Source: Cricetomys ansorgei
Lineage: Eukaryota > Chordata > Mammalia > Rodentia > Nesomyidae
Direction: 5' to 3'
Assembly: GCA_026225945.1 (NCBI GenBank)
Contig: JAMJFZ010004061.1
Coordinates: forward strand, 22,923,501-22,987,500
DNA length: 64,000 bases
Under the pieces are notes generated by a model, which did not search any database, was not told the DNA's origin, and saw only the letters and a program-made list of their open reading frames with translations. Of the stretch, positions 24,111 to 34,990 are shown one piece after another (the stretch's first letter is position 1; every line of letters starts with the position of its first letter). The translations under genes and the position numbers were made by a program.

Positions 24111-24493
24111 AAATCACAAACAGAAATAAGTGGAGCAAACAATAAAACAAAATAAAAGTCGGATGAAAGAACCAGCCAGAACTGTGTTCCTCGGCCTCCT
24201 GTGTTCCATCCCACAGGACATGTGGCAATCTCAGCAGATGATTCTGATCATCACAGTGAGGATAGTCAGAAAAGGGTTACTGGCAACTGATGACTAAAGA
24301 TCTAATATGTAACCACACCTCCTACAATGCACAGAATACTCCCTCAGAGCAGACGCTGAACTTTGCTTTAAAAAACTGATTTTTGTCTATCCCACAATAC
24401 TGTAAAGCACCAATCTCTGAGCAATAAATCCTTCTACTATACAAGAACTTTTTCTAAAACCTAAAGTAAATTTTATGTTGAAAATGTTTGAAA
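24111..24493. other. Unassigned non-coding stretch
   Basis: No feature beyond short A-rich runs. Confidence 0.4.
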
Positions 24494-24690
24494 CAGTTGG
24501 AGAGATGGCTCAGCAGTTAAAAGCACCACCTGCTCCTCTAGAGGATCTGAGTTTGACTCTTAGAATCCACGTGGTGGCTCAAAAACATCCAGTTTCAGGG
24601 GATCCAATGTCTTCTCATGGGCTCCATGGGCACTGCACACATCAGGCTCAATACCCATACACATAAAGTAATAAAAAGTTTTAATTAAAA
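24494..24690 (+). mobile_element. B2-family SINE
   Basis: The head 'gttggagagatggctcagca' is nearly consensus, followed by 'gaggatctgagtttgactct', 'ccagtttcaggggatccaat' and an A-rich end with 'aaataaaacg'. The B box is degraded. Confidence 0.88.
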
Positions 24691-25947
24691 ATAAAACGTT
24701 AAGAAATAAGTCTTCCTATGAGATGTGCCCATTAAGAAACCTAAGATTGGGGAGAAGATTTTCTTATAATAAATTGTTGTGTTTTAAACTGCCATATGAA
24801 AGCAATTTCAACAAGCCCTCAGCAAAGCCTGGTAATTGAAACATTGATGTAGATACAACCTTGGTAAATATCCTTTGACTTATAATCTCTGAGACAGTGA
24901 CAGTTAAGAATTTAGATAAACACAGGTCAAAAATATAGCACAAGGGGCTAAAATATTAATTGTCAAATTATTTTAAACAGAATGCCATAACTACAACCAA
25001 TACTGCCCCCCCTTCTCTCCTCTTCTCTCTCTCCTTTAATTAGTAAGCCCTCTGGAACTTTGACACAGCAAATACAAACTAAACCTGATTACTTGGTTTA
25101 CAGAGCACAGGGAACATTATCAAAGACTCAACAACAATGTATATTCACTTAGAAACCCCCAGCAGCCTGCTGGCTTTTAATCAAGTTTTAAGGGCACAAG
25201 AGTAAAACAAAAATTGAGAATGAGTGTTTTTACTCCTATTAGAAGGGAAAGAGGCATGCTGGCAATTGTTCCCATAACATCAGCCTTCAGATTACAGTCT
25301 ATACCAGAGAAACTAACACATTTTCTTCAAGGCAATTCTTTTCCCCCAACTGACAAGTTCTACAAAACTCAAAAAGCAACTGTGCTTCAAATCCATTTTT
25401 TCCACTAAAATTGCTTTGTTGCAGCACAGCTGTAGCAAGACGAAAGAGCTCAAAACAGTTTCTCGTCTTATACAAGAGACATGAAACGAGACCCAAGGGT
25501 CTCAGCACTCTGAGATTCCAATTCATTAAATGTCTCTTAACCATTGTTAATAACCCTCTCATAAATAACATCATCAATGTAGTTTTTGTCTCTGTGATTT
25601 TATATCCTTTACATTTAACTGGTATCCTTCCTGCCTGGATGCTTGGACATTTAGCATATACAAAAAAAAAAAGAGAGAGATGGGCACACCTCCAATTCAC
25701 ATATTATAAGTAGGTGGAGGGAGAAGGAAACTACTAGAAACAGGACACAGACCATGTGAGCCAGCACATTTTTCCTATCACCTGTTTAACTCTGCCTCAT
25801 GCATTGAAAACTGCACTGAGATATGACTTACTGTTTATTCAGTACACCAGGGCTTAAAAACAATGAAGAAAGTCTTTAAAAATCACAAAGCTACCTCTAG
25901 TACTAACATGAATTACATGCTTCCAAAATTTCTTTCTCCTTTATATT
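24691..25947. other. Unassigned stretch of about 1.25 kb
   Basis: Contains a CT-rich tract at 25005-25036. Two overlapping antisense frames (100 codons at 25411-25713 plus, 133 codons at 25299-25700 minus) have no recognisable domain. Confidence 0.4.
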
Positions 25948-26170
25948 TAATATTTTTGTTATTAAATTCGTTCATTGACAATTTCATACAAGTGTATAAT
26001 GTAGTCCGATTGTCCTCACCCCCTCTTCTTTCCGTGCCACTCTGTCAACTCTCCCTGGCTCAATTCCAACATGCCTGTCTTTTTCTTCTGTGATCCATTG
26101 ATTTCAACCAGGGCTCTTTGCACAACCATGGGCTTGAATCTATCCACTGGAGTCTCTGGGATCAGCAGTG
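25948..26170 (-). mobile_element. Rodent L1 3' UTR fragment
   Basis: 'ttcattgacaatttcataca', 'gtgtataatgtagtccg' and 'catccattgatttcaacc'-like text match the same reversed 3' UTR module seen at 23490. Shorter and independently truncated. Confidence 0.5.
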
Positions 26171-26849
26171 GATATTAAAAGAAATTTTTAGAAAATCATG
26201 ATAGATTTTCAAAGTTTCTTGAGGCACTCTAGGTCCAGCTGCAGATGAAAAGGAAATGCTGGCCCCTGCTAACACCTGCTAATCTAGCTACCCTCAACCA
26301 GACAAAAAATTTAGAATAGAAAACTATTATAGTATCCAAACATGCCTAAAGACTCCTAAGTGTGACTGTGTGAGGCACCTAAAAAGCTGTCAAGCAAACA
26401 GGGCTTAAAACATGGAAGTGAACCCACATAGGGTCTCAGTGAGAAATAGACAAATACAAGCCAGAGATGACAAAAAAGACAGCACTCCAACTCCAATTAT
26501 TCAGCCAGCGAGGAAAGGATGGGAGAGACAAGTGCAGGGTTACCAAAACTTCTCTGCATCTGTAGCATGGCTGCATCTTTATCTGGGACTAGAGTCTAAC
26601 TTTGCAAGATCATAAGACAAACTGCCCTACGTGCACTACTCTGAGTCTCCAGCGCTTGTGATTGGAAATGGGGTTCTTCATGCCCCACAGTACACAGTGA
26701 AGAAAATGACTCTCCTTCTAGCAGAATGTATCAGTAGGGAGACACAGGTCCCCATGAGTCCTTTTCTCATGCATAGTTGACGGTTGAGAGACCCAGTCTT
26801 GTGCGGGCCCAGTGCAGGTAACCATAAATGCTAACATGGTTTTTAGTTT
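26171..26849. other. Unassigned non-coding stretch
   Basis: Nothing recognisable. Slightly purine-rich, with a 67-codon frame of no evident meaning. Confidence 0.4.
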
Positions 26850-27960
26850 TAAGATTTTTTATTAATGTTATTGTGTAGGCAAATAATAATTGTATGCATG
26901 TTTGAGGTAAAATGTGATGTTTCAACATGTTCATAATGAGGTACAATTCATTCTTCTAGTTAACATATGCATCATTGTACCTGTCATTTCTTCAAAAGAA
27001 ATATTTGAAATTTTCCTTCAATTACTTTGGAATAATAGAATGTACTATTTTTACTCTGATCAATTTGTTGTACAATAGGCCTCAAAATTTATTCCTCTTG
27101 TCTACTGGAAACTTTGTGCAATATCTTTCCTTCCCATCCCATCCCTTCGTGCCCTAGCCTTTGGTAATAACCTTCCTACTCTCCACTTGTATTAGAGTTT
27201 GCATACAAATGAGATCATGCAGTGTTTGTTGTTTTCTGGTTGACTTATTTCATACAGTTCTCCAGCTCCATCCATGTTGTCACAGATGACAGCCTTTCAC
27301 AAGGCTGGACAGTATCTGTTGTAACTGCATGTCACATTTTCTCCATCAATTCATCTGCTTTTGGACACTCAGCAGTTCCCATGCATTAAGTGTGACTGCA
27401 ACATATATAGGACCAGAAATCCCTTTGATAACTGGATATGGTTCCTTTGGAGAAATGTCCAAAAATTAGAACTTTTTCCATGAAGCCTCCATACAATTTT
27501 TCAGAATGGCTGTAATAATGTACATCAAAAATGTACAAACCTTACCCATTATTTGCCCTCTTCCCAACACCAGTTGTCTTAAATCCTTACAAAATGTACC
27601 TTAAAAGGTATGTGGGAGATTGCTCATCACAGATCTCATTTATAGTTTTCAAATTTCTAGTGATGGTGAACATCCTGTGATGTACCATTCATCTATTTTG
27701 TATGTCTTCTTAGGACACACCTGTTTAGTTCCTCTGTTCATTACATAATTTTCCCCATTGAGTTAATGTATTTATAACTTCTAGATATTAACCCTTAATC
27801 AGATATAATGTTTGTAAATATTTTCTCCCATTCTTTAGTTTATCTTTTCACTCCCCACAATCAATAGTCACTCATTTGACTCAGATGGTATTCAAAGAAT
27901 TATGCTTTCACTTTGCTATAGCAAGAATGCTCAATTTTGTTCCATTCTTCATTCTTTTGG
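26850..27960 (-). mobile_element. Ancient L1M (L1MA/MB-like) 3' UTR
   Basis: A long colinear match, reversed, to the mammalian L1M 3' UTR: 'gttgtacaataggcctcaaa', 'ctggaaactttgtgcaat', 'gtttgcatacaaatgagatc', 'catccatgttgtcacagatg', 'aacatcctgtgatgtacc' and 'aaatattttctcccattctt'. It spans 1.1 kb in order with moderate gaps. Confidence 0.75.
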
Positions 27961-28375
27961 ACATGCAACACTTAATGGGGGAAATTCTTCTTTAAAACAA
28001 TCTCATGTACAGGAGGAAACTAATGGTAACAGCTACACTGTCACCTTCAAGGACTTACCATAAACAAACATGTCAACAAAATTTGTGAAGTATTTGAGTT
28101 CTCAACTTTTTAATTTGTCAAAAAGAGCCAATGTACATACAACAAAAACAAGGTAGTAAGAATATGATAATGCGACTATAATTTCAGTTCTGTTAATTTC
28201 CAAATTATTAGACCACTTTAAATAATCAATGCTTATCAGTGATGTGGGTACCATCCTATAGCATTAAAAAAAACTGCAAGGAAAAAGCTGCTTGCGAAGT
28301 GGACATTTTACCTGATGGAGAAGGTAATAATCCTCTAATTTTAAACAACAAAATATTTAAAGTCAACATTGATCA

Positions 28376-28936
28376 ATGCAGATGGAGTATGAGCCATTTA
28401 CTACCTGCTTTCTGGTGAGTTCTGTCATTGTCCAGGATGAGGGAACATCCATTCAACATTTGATCCCCTATCATGTTCTAGTCTCTGCCCTGGTAACTGA
28501 AGTTGTTGTTGAAATGGAAAGGAGCTCTCAAGAAACTCAGTCAACTGAAAACAGGTGTAAGATCAGCAAGTGTAAAATGTGGTGGACACGGAGGGCAAAT
28601 GGGTGTCCACAGGGTGCTACCATAGTAGCCTTGGTAGAACTAAGACTCCAATCAGTATAGCTGGCTTGTAGTGCCACACCACTTAACACTACTCTAAAAG
28701 TATCAACATAGACTCCAGAAATTATAGACATAGTGCTACAAAAAGAAACAATGAAATCTAACCTGGCAAAATCAGCACCTGTCCATGCAGAAAAAGTGAT
28801 TCATATATGTGATGGAGAGCCATATGTGGAAGGAGCATTTACACTGACTGTACCTGTACAACAGCAGTATTGGGACCACTTTCTATTAGCACTTGGGTAT
28901 CTCTGTAACTCCAAGATCTTCAGAAGTGACCACTGA
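28376..28936 (+). pseudogene. Possible decayed coding fragment, unidentified
   Basis: One frame runs 187 codons with only two internal stops (at about 28658 and 28709), where about ten would be expected at this base composition. Peptide segments such as HVLVSALVTEVVVEMERSS and EKVIHICDGEPYVEGAF look protein-like. I cannot name a family. There are no splice-site pairs or poly(A) that prove a processed copy. Chance or an unlisted repeat remains possible. Confidence 0.25.
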
Positions 28937-30007
28937 CTATAAGCATCTATCACTAACATATTCTTTCATACATTGATGTGTATTGGTACAGGACAGATAA
29001 CAAGTACTGTTGAACCCTCTGATGATTAAATACTCAGGGCATCTGGAAAGGAAAAGCAAAACAACCCCATTAACATGCCTACTTAAACTGCAATTGTTTT
29101 TGCTTTATGTCCACAAAAATACTCTTTTCTTTTTCATCCAAAAACACAAACTGAAAGGCACAATCTTTAAGCAAAGCTTGGTATTTCCACTGATGTGGAT
29201 CTTGAGAGCATTACAGACTAATGCAAAAGACCACACCTCATTTTGTCAAATTCACACCACATTTGAAAGGCAAAGTCAACAACGTGATGTGCTACTACTG
29301 CTGGTAAAGAGAGGACACACACAGCACTTCTCAGAAAGAGAAGGCTTATCAGACGGTGGGGCTGTAAATTAGTAAGCCTTTTTAAAAATTATCTGGCACT
29401 CTAAAAATAGGTTAGATGTAATAGATATCCTTTGACAATGAAAAACAAAACAAAACCACGGCTCATTGCCATTACCACCTCACTGCTTCCCTGAAATTTT
29501 ATCAGAATCTCTTTCCAAACAAAACAAGATGTGGAGATAAACTTCCCAAATCCTACTCAAGTCTTACTTCAGATGGAGATTTAGTGAAGGCAGGAATTTG
29601 TATCTCAGGAATCTTTGATCCTGTCCATCCCACAATGTCCCTAATGAAATTCCATCTATGTGAAAACAGAGGGAGGGGAAGTGAATGGGTAGGAGGAAAG
29701 TCAAGTGCAGAGGCAAAGAGAACAGCAAATGGGAGATAAAACCAGACAGGGCAAACTTTGCATCTGCCACAGTCCCCACTACAGTGCCTACATAATTATT
29801 CAGCAAATGTTTCCAGAGTCACAAATCCAACAAATGTTGGAGTCTGTGACTGATCATAGTACAGCCTCCTTTGATAGTTTTTAGTTGGCCTACAATGTCA
29901 CTTTTGATCATTTTTTCAATTCACCATCCTTTCATCAGCCAATTCAAAGCCAGCCTACTCTGATTGTCTTATTTTAGCTTCAACCCTCCTGCTTCCCACC
30001 CCCCCCA

Positions 30008-30011
<4 letters not shown>
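28937..30011. other. Unassigned stretch of about 1.1 kb
   Basis: A 120-codon frame at 29010-29372 lies just after the protein-like stretch but in another frame, and no domain is seen. No repeat recognised. Confidence 0.4.

Positions 30012-30052
<41 letters not shown>
30012..30052. repeat. (TG)n microsatellite
   Basis: About 40 bp, almost perfect TG, preceded by a C-rich run. Confidence 0.97.
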
Positions 30053-30056
<4 letters not shown>

Positions 30057-31011
30057 CTGAAGTCACTGAAAAAATATCCCTTTGTTTCTTTCTCCCTGCA
30101 GGACTCTCATGCCTCTCTGAGTCTTTTTTGAGTCTAAGCAGGTTTTAGCAATATCACCAGCCCAGTAAGGGCCCTTGGATAAAAGAGCTGTCTGCCTAAG
30201 CTCCTCAATTTATCAGAGCTTTCAGACATGAAAGAGTAAACCAATTCCTAGTCAGCAATGTTGCATTGCAGAAAAAAGCAAATACAACCATCAAATGAAT
30301 TACATACAAGCCTTGAATTTGAAATTAAGGGATATGGGGAAACAAGGTATTTAATCAATTAGGATGAGCCCAGTGTTCGCTTTACAGCCAGAAACTAACC
30401 AATTAAATGAACAACAGACATCACAAGGCATTCAATTCCTGTTTTATTTTATTTTTTATAGCAAATGATATGGACATTGATTCTAACATCCCCTGTTTAA
30501 AGTCTCTGATTTAATTCTTCAAACGTGTTGAATTAGACTCATTAATTTTTTTAACTGTGTCAACTCATCAAGGTCATTTTCTGCCACTAAATCAGAACGT
30601 AGTAGCTTTGTACCCCCACTAACATTTTGTACTTCTTCCAGTTGCAATATTTTAAAGGAGCTAGCATTCTGGGTGTCTATTGATACATATAAACTATTCA
30701 GCACTGTCAGGCATAATGGAACAATATAAACAGGATCCATTTTCATTTTAATGCAAAGACAACATATCTGATGCCTTTATTTTTAATGTTCCACATCTCT
30801 GCTGTGCAATCCAAATTGCTATTCAAACAAGAATGGCATGGTTTCTGCCCTTACATCCTCCTAATGAGTCAGTATCTTTCCAGAAACATTCATGAGAAAG
30901 CAAAGTCTTAAGCACAGTTGTTGTTACCAGTAATGATTCCACAGGCAAGAGTTCAAGAATGTATTTTTGAAAATTCTTCATTTGGTTTACATCTATTTTT
31001 AACTACTTAAA
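30053..31011. other. Unassigned stretch of about 1 kb
   Basis: AT-rich with no element recognised on either strand. Confidence 0.4.
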
Positions 31012-31046
<35 letters not shown>

Positions 31047-31263
31047 TGTGTGTGTGTGCGCGTGTGTGTGTGCGTGTGTGTATGTGTGCGTGTGTGTGTG
31101 TGCGTGTGTGCGTGTGCGTGCGTGTGTGTGTGTATGTGTGTGTGTGTATGTGTGTGTGCGCGTGTGTGTGTGCGTGTGTATGTGTGCATGTGTATGTGTG
31201 TGTGCGTGTGTGTGTGTGTGTCTGTGTGTGTGTGTGTCTGTGTGTGTGTGTGTGTGTGTGTGT
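31012..31263. repeat. Long TG/CG/TA alternating microsatellite
   Basis: About 250 bp of TG with interspersed CG and TA steps. From 31012 to 31221 purine and pyrimidine alternate without a break, the pattern that favours Z-DNA. TC steps break the pattern at 31221 and again near 31237. Confidence 0.97.
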
Positions 31264-31397
31264 TATATCACATTATGACAGCTTATTTCCATTTTTTTCC
31301 TAGAATGGGTGATTTCAGTATGAAAAGCAAATATTTTTATACTATTAGTAAACATTTTAGTAATATTTCAGTTCATGAACTTAAATAGTTATAGAAG

Positions 31398-31492
31398 ACA
31401 GAGATGGGGAGAGGGTGGGAGGTAAGAATGAAGACATGGGGAGAGAGAAAGAGAGTGAGAGAGAGACGAAGAGACAGGGAGAGAGCAAATGA
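31398..31492. repeat. GA-rich low-complexity tract
   Basis: Imperfect GGGAGA/GAGA purine tract of about 95 bp, 135 bp downstream of the TG array. Confidence 0.85.
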
Positions 31493-31724
31493 ACTAGAGA
31501 AAAAATTAGCTTCTATAAATCCTTATTTCTTCCTAGGAGTAGTATTCACACTGGAAGAGTCTGGGTTCTGTTACAACATTTATCAATTACATGTATATAG
31601 AACTTGAAGACAATGCCTGCCTAATTTGGCCTTTTTCACATTTTGAAAAAATATGATACACATATATTTAATAGAAACTACTCACTATTTGAAGGGAGAT
31701 ATTTGCTTTTAGGAATTTAATGAT

Positions 31725-32490
31725 TGTACTAGTTATGTTTCTCATTACTACAACAATATTCCTGGCCAAAACGACTTAAGAAGGGACATGTTCATTTGGG
31801 CTTACAGTTGGAGGGTGCAGTCCATCTCGGTGGGAAGGCACAACAGCAGGAACATGAAGCTGCTGGTCACCATGCACCAGCAGTCATGAGGCAGAGAAAG
31901 AGAGATGAATATTCATGCTCAAAATACCTTCCTCATTTTAATCCAAGCCCCAGTCCATGGAACAGTGTCACCACCTTGATGGTGGGTCTACCAACTTAAG
32001 TGTACCTAATCCAGGGGCTTTCTGGCAGAAATAGCCAAAGACTTGTTCCCGGGGTTGATTCCAAATCTTCTTCCAGTTGGCAATCAATATAAACCTTCTT
32101 GAGTCCACTCCTTATCAACTTGATACCTAAACATATGTTTGAAAACCTAGAACCATTACTCCACATTCCCATAAGCTTACAGCCATCTCTTAATGTAAAA
32201 TTCATTTAATTTAACTTTAAAAGTCCCCATAATCTTTAACAGTCTAACACAGTTCAAAAGTGTCAATGCAGGGTATTCTCTGAGACTTAGAAAATCTCTC
32301 AGTGGTGAGTCCCCACAAAATTAGAAACAAGTTACACAGTTCTTATATCCAATGGCACAGGATATATATTACCACTCCAAAGGGGAATAATGGTGGCACA
32401 CAAGTGAGGACTGGATGAAAGCAAGACAGACACCTAGTAAGGCAATTAGGAAATCCTCAAGCACAATTTTCTCTAGGACCTGGAAGATCA
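31725..32490 (-). mobile_element. Rodent MaLR-like LTR with adjoining internal sequence
   Basis: The left end reads as a reversed MaLR 3' end ('tagttatgtttctcattact'), with 'gcttacagttggagggtgca', 'ccagtccatggaacagtgtc' and 'gttggcaatcaatataaacc'. It continues into 'actttaaaagtccccataat' and 'tggcacaggatatatattac', which I recall as the internal side of the same rodent repeat. The MT/ORR1-level name is uncertain. Confidence 0.55.
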
Positions 32491-32514
32491 GTATATTTGT
32501 CTTCAGAGTAGCTT

Positions 32515-32690
32515 CATACCAATCATTCATTCATTTAGATAAAATTAATTGAGCCTAGTCACTTAATGCTAAAAATACTGGGAATCTGAAAATGATCGGG
32601 ATTCCATTCCTGTTTCCAAGGAGTTTGTCATCACAAAGGTGGATGATGTGGTTATCTCCACAAACAATCCTTCATAATTTGAAGGCCTTC
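32515..32690 (-). mobile_element. L2 LINE 3' end fragment
   Basis: Reversed L2 terminus: 'cattcattcatttagataaa', 'ttaattgagcctagtcact' and then 'ctgggaatctgaaaatgatc', matching 'cattcaacaaatatttattgag...ctggggatacagcag'. Confidence 0.5.
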
Positions 32691-32744
32691 CAAGTATAGG
32701 ACCCTAAGCATAGAACAGTCTTTGCTGCTGAAAGCCCTCTAATC

Positions 32745-33130
32745 TTTCTTTTTTTTTTTCATTCTTTTTTATTAATTTATTTTTATTCTCTTGTATAACA
32801 CATCCAATCCCCCTCTTTCCCTCTCTCTCTGCTCCTCCCAGCTCCCCCATCTCCCCTTTCTCACAGATCTACCCCTCCTCCATGCCTCTTCCAAGATAAG
32901 AGCAGTCCTTCCAGGGTCACCTCTTAAACAGGGCATAATAAGATGGAACAAGGCCAGGCACTAATCTGTGCATCAAGGGTGGGCCATCTAGCAGGAAGAA
33001 AAGGGTACCAAAGTCAGGCAAAAATGTCAGAGACCCATCAACTCCAGTCTGTAGGAGCTCTGAAAGAACACCATGTCTCTTGTCATGAGAACTTTTCATA
33101 GTCTACTGCATTACTCTGTTAGTCATGTAT
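32745..33130 (-). mobile_element. Rodent L1 3' UTR/3' end
   Basis: A T-rich start ('ttttttttttcattcttttt') is the reversed poly(A) end, followed by the C/T-rich block 'ccaatccccctctttccctc' and 'ggccaggcactaatctgtgc', typical of reversed rodent L1 3' UTRs. Confidence 0.55.
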
Positions 33131-33604
33131 GAGGGCAGGCTATAGTGAAGAAAAACAAGCTTCTCCATAGAATCTGGAGCCTGAGCTACAATGGTTTCAG
33201 CAGCACAGGCTGGAACAACTAAAGACTAGAGCAACAGGGGTCTAGTGGGCAGCTTGTACATTCAACATAAGGCTTTGCCTGTGGCTCCTGTGAGCTTCCT
33301 CACAGCAAGTCAGCCTCTGGGTTAGTTGGACTTCTTACACATTGCCTCAGAGCTCCCTGACATCAAAGTGGAAAGTGTTCGTCTTTTAAAAGACAAGGCC
33401 CAGAAGTAACCTGGCATCCCATCAGCTGCACTCTATTTGTCAACGTTACAGGCAACTGTGGAGCAGGGAAAGGGGGAAACTGAGCATCAGAGAAAGACAG
33501 CATCTTTATTCACTACAGACAACTAAATCTGTCCCAGATAATTGTGTCACAAGGCAAAATAAAATGTACCAGGAGAGGAAACAATGGTGGCATCAAACGC
33601 AAAA
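33131..33604. other. Possible ancient LTR-like relic, unresolved
   Basis: 33335-33440 has weak similarity to an old mammalian LTR ('gcagctgcactctatttgtc'-like text resembles 'gccacattctattggcca'). Not enough to name. Confidence 0.25.
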
Positions 33605-33745
33605 CCTAGTTCTGTAACTCATGTGATTCTGAGTCCTGATTTATCTGCCTATCGGGTATGTGACATTGGGGAAATTAATTAACCACGCTGAACTGTGGTT
33701 ACTTATTTTCAAAAGGCAGATGACCATTTTATCTCTTCTAAGAAT
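33605..33745 (-). mobile_element. MIR SINE
   Basis: Reversed MIR: 'gtgacattggggaaattaat', 'ttatctcttctaagaattaaatg'-type core. A possible detached distal piece lies at 33838-33875 ('gccaagcattgggacatggc'). Confidence 0.55.
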
Positions 33746-34732
33746 TAAATGAAATTTCACATCTTCACACACTCACAGATGTATCAGGGACATGCATGCA
33801 AACACTCATACATGTGCCCACATATAGAGAACCCATGTAGGCCAAGCATTGGGACATGGCAAACAGCCAGTACATGTGAGCTGCTGATCTCATTAAGAAT
33901 GACACAAAGAAAGAAAATACGGCTTTTTGCATGTCCCATTAATTTTGGACTTCATGTTTTCAAAATCACACTCTTCATATATTCATATCTATAAGGCTGT
34001 TTGGGAATAATGAAAATTCTGTTGACAATCTTGGTTACCAGCCACTCCAGCACAAGAAGATGAGAGGCTGAATAGAAAAAAAAGGGAAAGATGGGAGGTG
34101 AGAAATAATTACTAGTCTATATGGTGAGGCGCCACAACAGAAATAAAATAGATCTAAGCAGGAAGTAGCATTAAAGACAGAGTATTATTTTCCATATTTC
34201 TTCATTCAGGGTTATTTCAAAACACTGAGTGAATTTGCCTAGAAATAAAATCAAAATACACAATAGAAAGCAGTGATGCATTTATGGCTGACGTGAAGGC
34301 AATCGTGAGCCACAGGACAATCATGTGAGCTGGGACAGTGGTTTTCAAAAGTCACCTTTCAGTTGCATAGGGAATCAGGATACAACAGACATGTTCAGAC
34401 AGTCTCCTTTAATATCAGGTGATGATGATATTAGTTAGATAAAGAGAAGGCAGAGCTAGGAAAACAACCACTCAACCAAACAAGGTCAACAGTTAACTTA
34501 GGATTAAGAATGCATATGGTTCAAAGAATGAAAACAAATTCAATTTGAACTTTTTCCTGTATTTAAAAATCTCTCTTATTGAATATTTGAAAGAGGTCAT
34601 GATTTTAAAATGTCTGATGTCTGATTTGTGGCTGTTAGATTCACTCTGGATATATGGCCAACAAGCCAACAAATGATTAATGTGAATTAGAAATCTTAAC
34701 AAAATTAGCATCATCAAATTCCTTTGAATGAA
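33746..34732. other. Unassigned stretch of about 1 kb
   Basis: Apart from the possible MIR end noted at 33838, no element or exon is recognised. Confidence 0.4.
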
Positions 34733-34906
34733 GGCCAAGGCTTAAGAACACTTGTTAGTCTTCCAGTGGATCTGAGTTGCTTCCAGCACTCATGTCAGGC
34801 AGTTCACAACTGCCTATAAGTCAAGCTACAGAGGATTTGATACACTCTTCTGGACTATGTGGTCACCTACATGCACATGGACATACACACAGAGAGACAT
34901 ACATTC

Positions 34907-34988
<82 letters not shown>
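34733..34988 (+). mobile_element. B2-family SINE, 5'-degraded
   Basis: 'gttgcttccagcactcatgt', 'ggcagttcacaactgcctat' and a 'ctggactatgtggtcacc' segment are B2/B3 body sequence. The tRNA head is degraded and the tail has become a TA/TG microsatellite. Confidence 0.65.
34908..34986. repeat. (TA)n-(TG)n-(TA)n microsatellite
   Basis: About 80 bp at the 3' tail of the B2. A TG run is sandwiched between TA runs. Confidence 0.97.

Positions 34989-34990
<2 letters not shown>

Noticed and set aside
25299..25713. Antisense pair of 133- and 100-codon frames
   Set aside because: Mutual shadow frames in non-repetitive DNA with no domain on either strand.
31007..31388. Cys-Val and His-Thr repeat frames
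   Set aside because: These are translations of the TG array. No cysteine-rich protein is implied.
32917..33099. 60-codon minus-strand frame
   Set aside because: It lies within a reversed L1 3' UTR and has no domain.
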